Source: Bacteroidales bacterium
GTDB lineage: Bacteria > Bacteroidota > Bacteroidia > Bacteroidales > GCA-2748055
DNA: 5,549 nt
Direction: 5' to 3'
Assembly: GCA_029934875.1 (NCBI GenBank)
Contig: JAOZLK010000331.1
Location: 1-5,549, forward strand
Both the position numbers and the translations under genes were made by a program. Within the stretch, counting starts at the first letter, position 1. Each line of letters begins with the position of its first letter. The notes under the pieces are model-generated. The model was not told the origin of the DNA. It was given only the letters and a program-made list of their open reading frames with translations, and searched no databases. Positions 5,384-5,549 of this stretch are shown piece after piece.

Positions 5384-5549
5384 GTTCAACCCTCCAATTT
5401 TTGGCAATGAGTGTCTTCAAATACAATAACTCTGTCTGAAGCTCATCCAGCTCATCAAAATTGTAGTCTCTTTCCAGCAAAACAGGAACCGGATCCATTC
5501 TCTGGATCGTCCATTCAAACAGATCATAAACCGGATCTGCAATGGGCTG
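5370..5549 (-). CDS. DUF692 / MNIO-family peptide-modifying enzyme (BufB/HvfB-like), C-terminal 59 residues only
   Basis: Frame open from the right window edge to TGA at 5372–5370. The visible end reads PIADPVYDLFEWTIQRMDP, then VPVLLERDYNFDELDELQ and a final helix. This matches the C-terminus of DUF692 TIM-barrel proteins, where a 'DPVW-LY … G-VPTLLEWD … LP-L--L--E' pattern is typical. MNIO (multinuclear non-heme iron-dependent oxidative) enzymes modify Cys or Asp residues of RiPP precursor peptides, for example TglH, ChrH, MbnB and the bufferin enzyme BufB. The metal-binding residues lie mostly upstream, outside the window, so activity cannot be judged. The 14-base overlap with the DUF2063 gene shows one operon. 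The precursor peptide gene is expected further upstream, to the right. Assignment rests on 59 residues plus the telling neighbour. Confidence 0.85.
   Translation of the reverse strand, partial: QPIADPVYDLFEWTIQRMDPVPVLLERDYNFDELDELQTELLYLKTLIAKNWRVEHETQ
5391..5395 (-). promoter_or_regulatory. Shine–Dalgarno sequence that decides the DUF2063 gene start
   Basis: On the minus strand GGAGG (complement of 5391–5395) stands seven bases before the ATG at 5383, inside the end of the MNIO gene. It selects this ATG over the TTG at 5407. Clear Shine–Dalgarno sequences are infrequent in Bacteroidota. Here one serves an overlapping gene, suggesting reinitiation or coupling. Confidence 0.7.

Noticed and set aside
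4907..5410. 167-residue plus-strand frame opposite the DUF2063 gene
   Set aside because: The minus-strand frame has clear family motifs, a Shine–Dalgarno and an operon partner; the plus-strand frame is its antisense shadow.
1..5549. CRISPR array or insertion sequence
   Set aside because: No regularly spaced repeats, no transposase-like reading frame and no terminal inverted repeats were seen.

Overview
The window looks like a Bacteroidota chromosome segment. The strongest evidence is the tRNA-Val promoter, which matches the Bacteroidota sigma-A form exactly (TTTG, 19 bases, TATATTTG). Supporting evidence is a large membrane TPR–SpoIIE-type phosphatase and a lipoprotein-type amidase, both of kinds common in that phylum. 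The left part (to about 2500) is AT-rich and the right part (from about 2880) is clearly GC-richer. The change falls around the tRNA gene.

Layout from left to right. (1) Positions 3–1709, + strand: the 3' part of a TPR / transmembrane / coiled-coil / PP2C (SpoIIE) signalling phosphatase, cut by the window edge. (2) Positions 1797–2494, + strand: a HigB–HigA type II toxin–antitoxin module. The toxin is broken by an out-of-frame internal deletion, while the HigA antitoxin is intact. A Bacteroidota-like promoter and overlapping dyads that could be the HigA operator lie in front. (3) Positions 2495–2722: no gene, but a dense set of hairpins, a terminator and an imperfect copy of the tRNA 3' end. 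(4) Positions 2723–2797, - strand: tRNA-Val(UAC) with its own promoter (2809–2839) and terminator (2680–2706). (5) Positions 2892–4601, + strand: an amidase-signature enzyme with a lipoprotein-like signal peptide and a complete Lys / cis-Ser / Ser triad. (6) Positions 4628–5549, - strand, convergent to the amidase: a DUF2063/HvfC/BufC-like partner protein (4628–5383). It overlaps by 14 bases the 3' end of a DUF692/MNIO-family enzyme gene (5370–5549, cut by the right edge).

The most interesting content is the MNIO + DUF2063 pair. MNIO enzymes are iron-dependent peptide-modifying enzymes of RiPP pathways (bufferins, TglH and ChrH systems), and DUF2063 proteins are their usual partners. The precursor peptide should lie to the right of this window, upstream on the minus strand, so the product cannot be read here. 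The second point of interest is the decayed toxin beside a tRNA whose 3' end is partly duplicated nearby. This suggests past mobile-element traffic at this tRNA.
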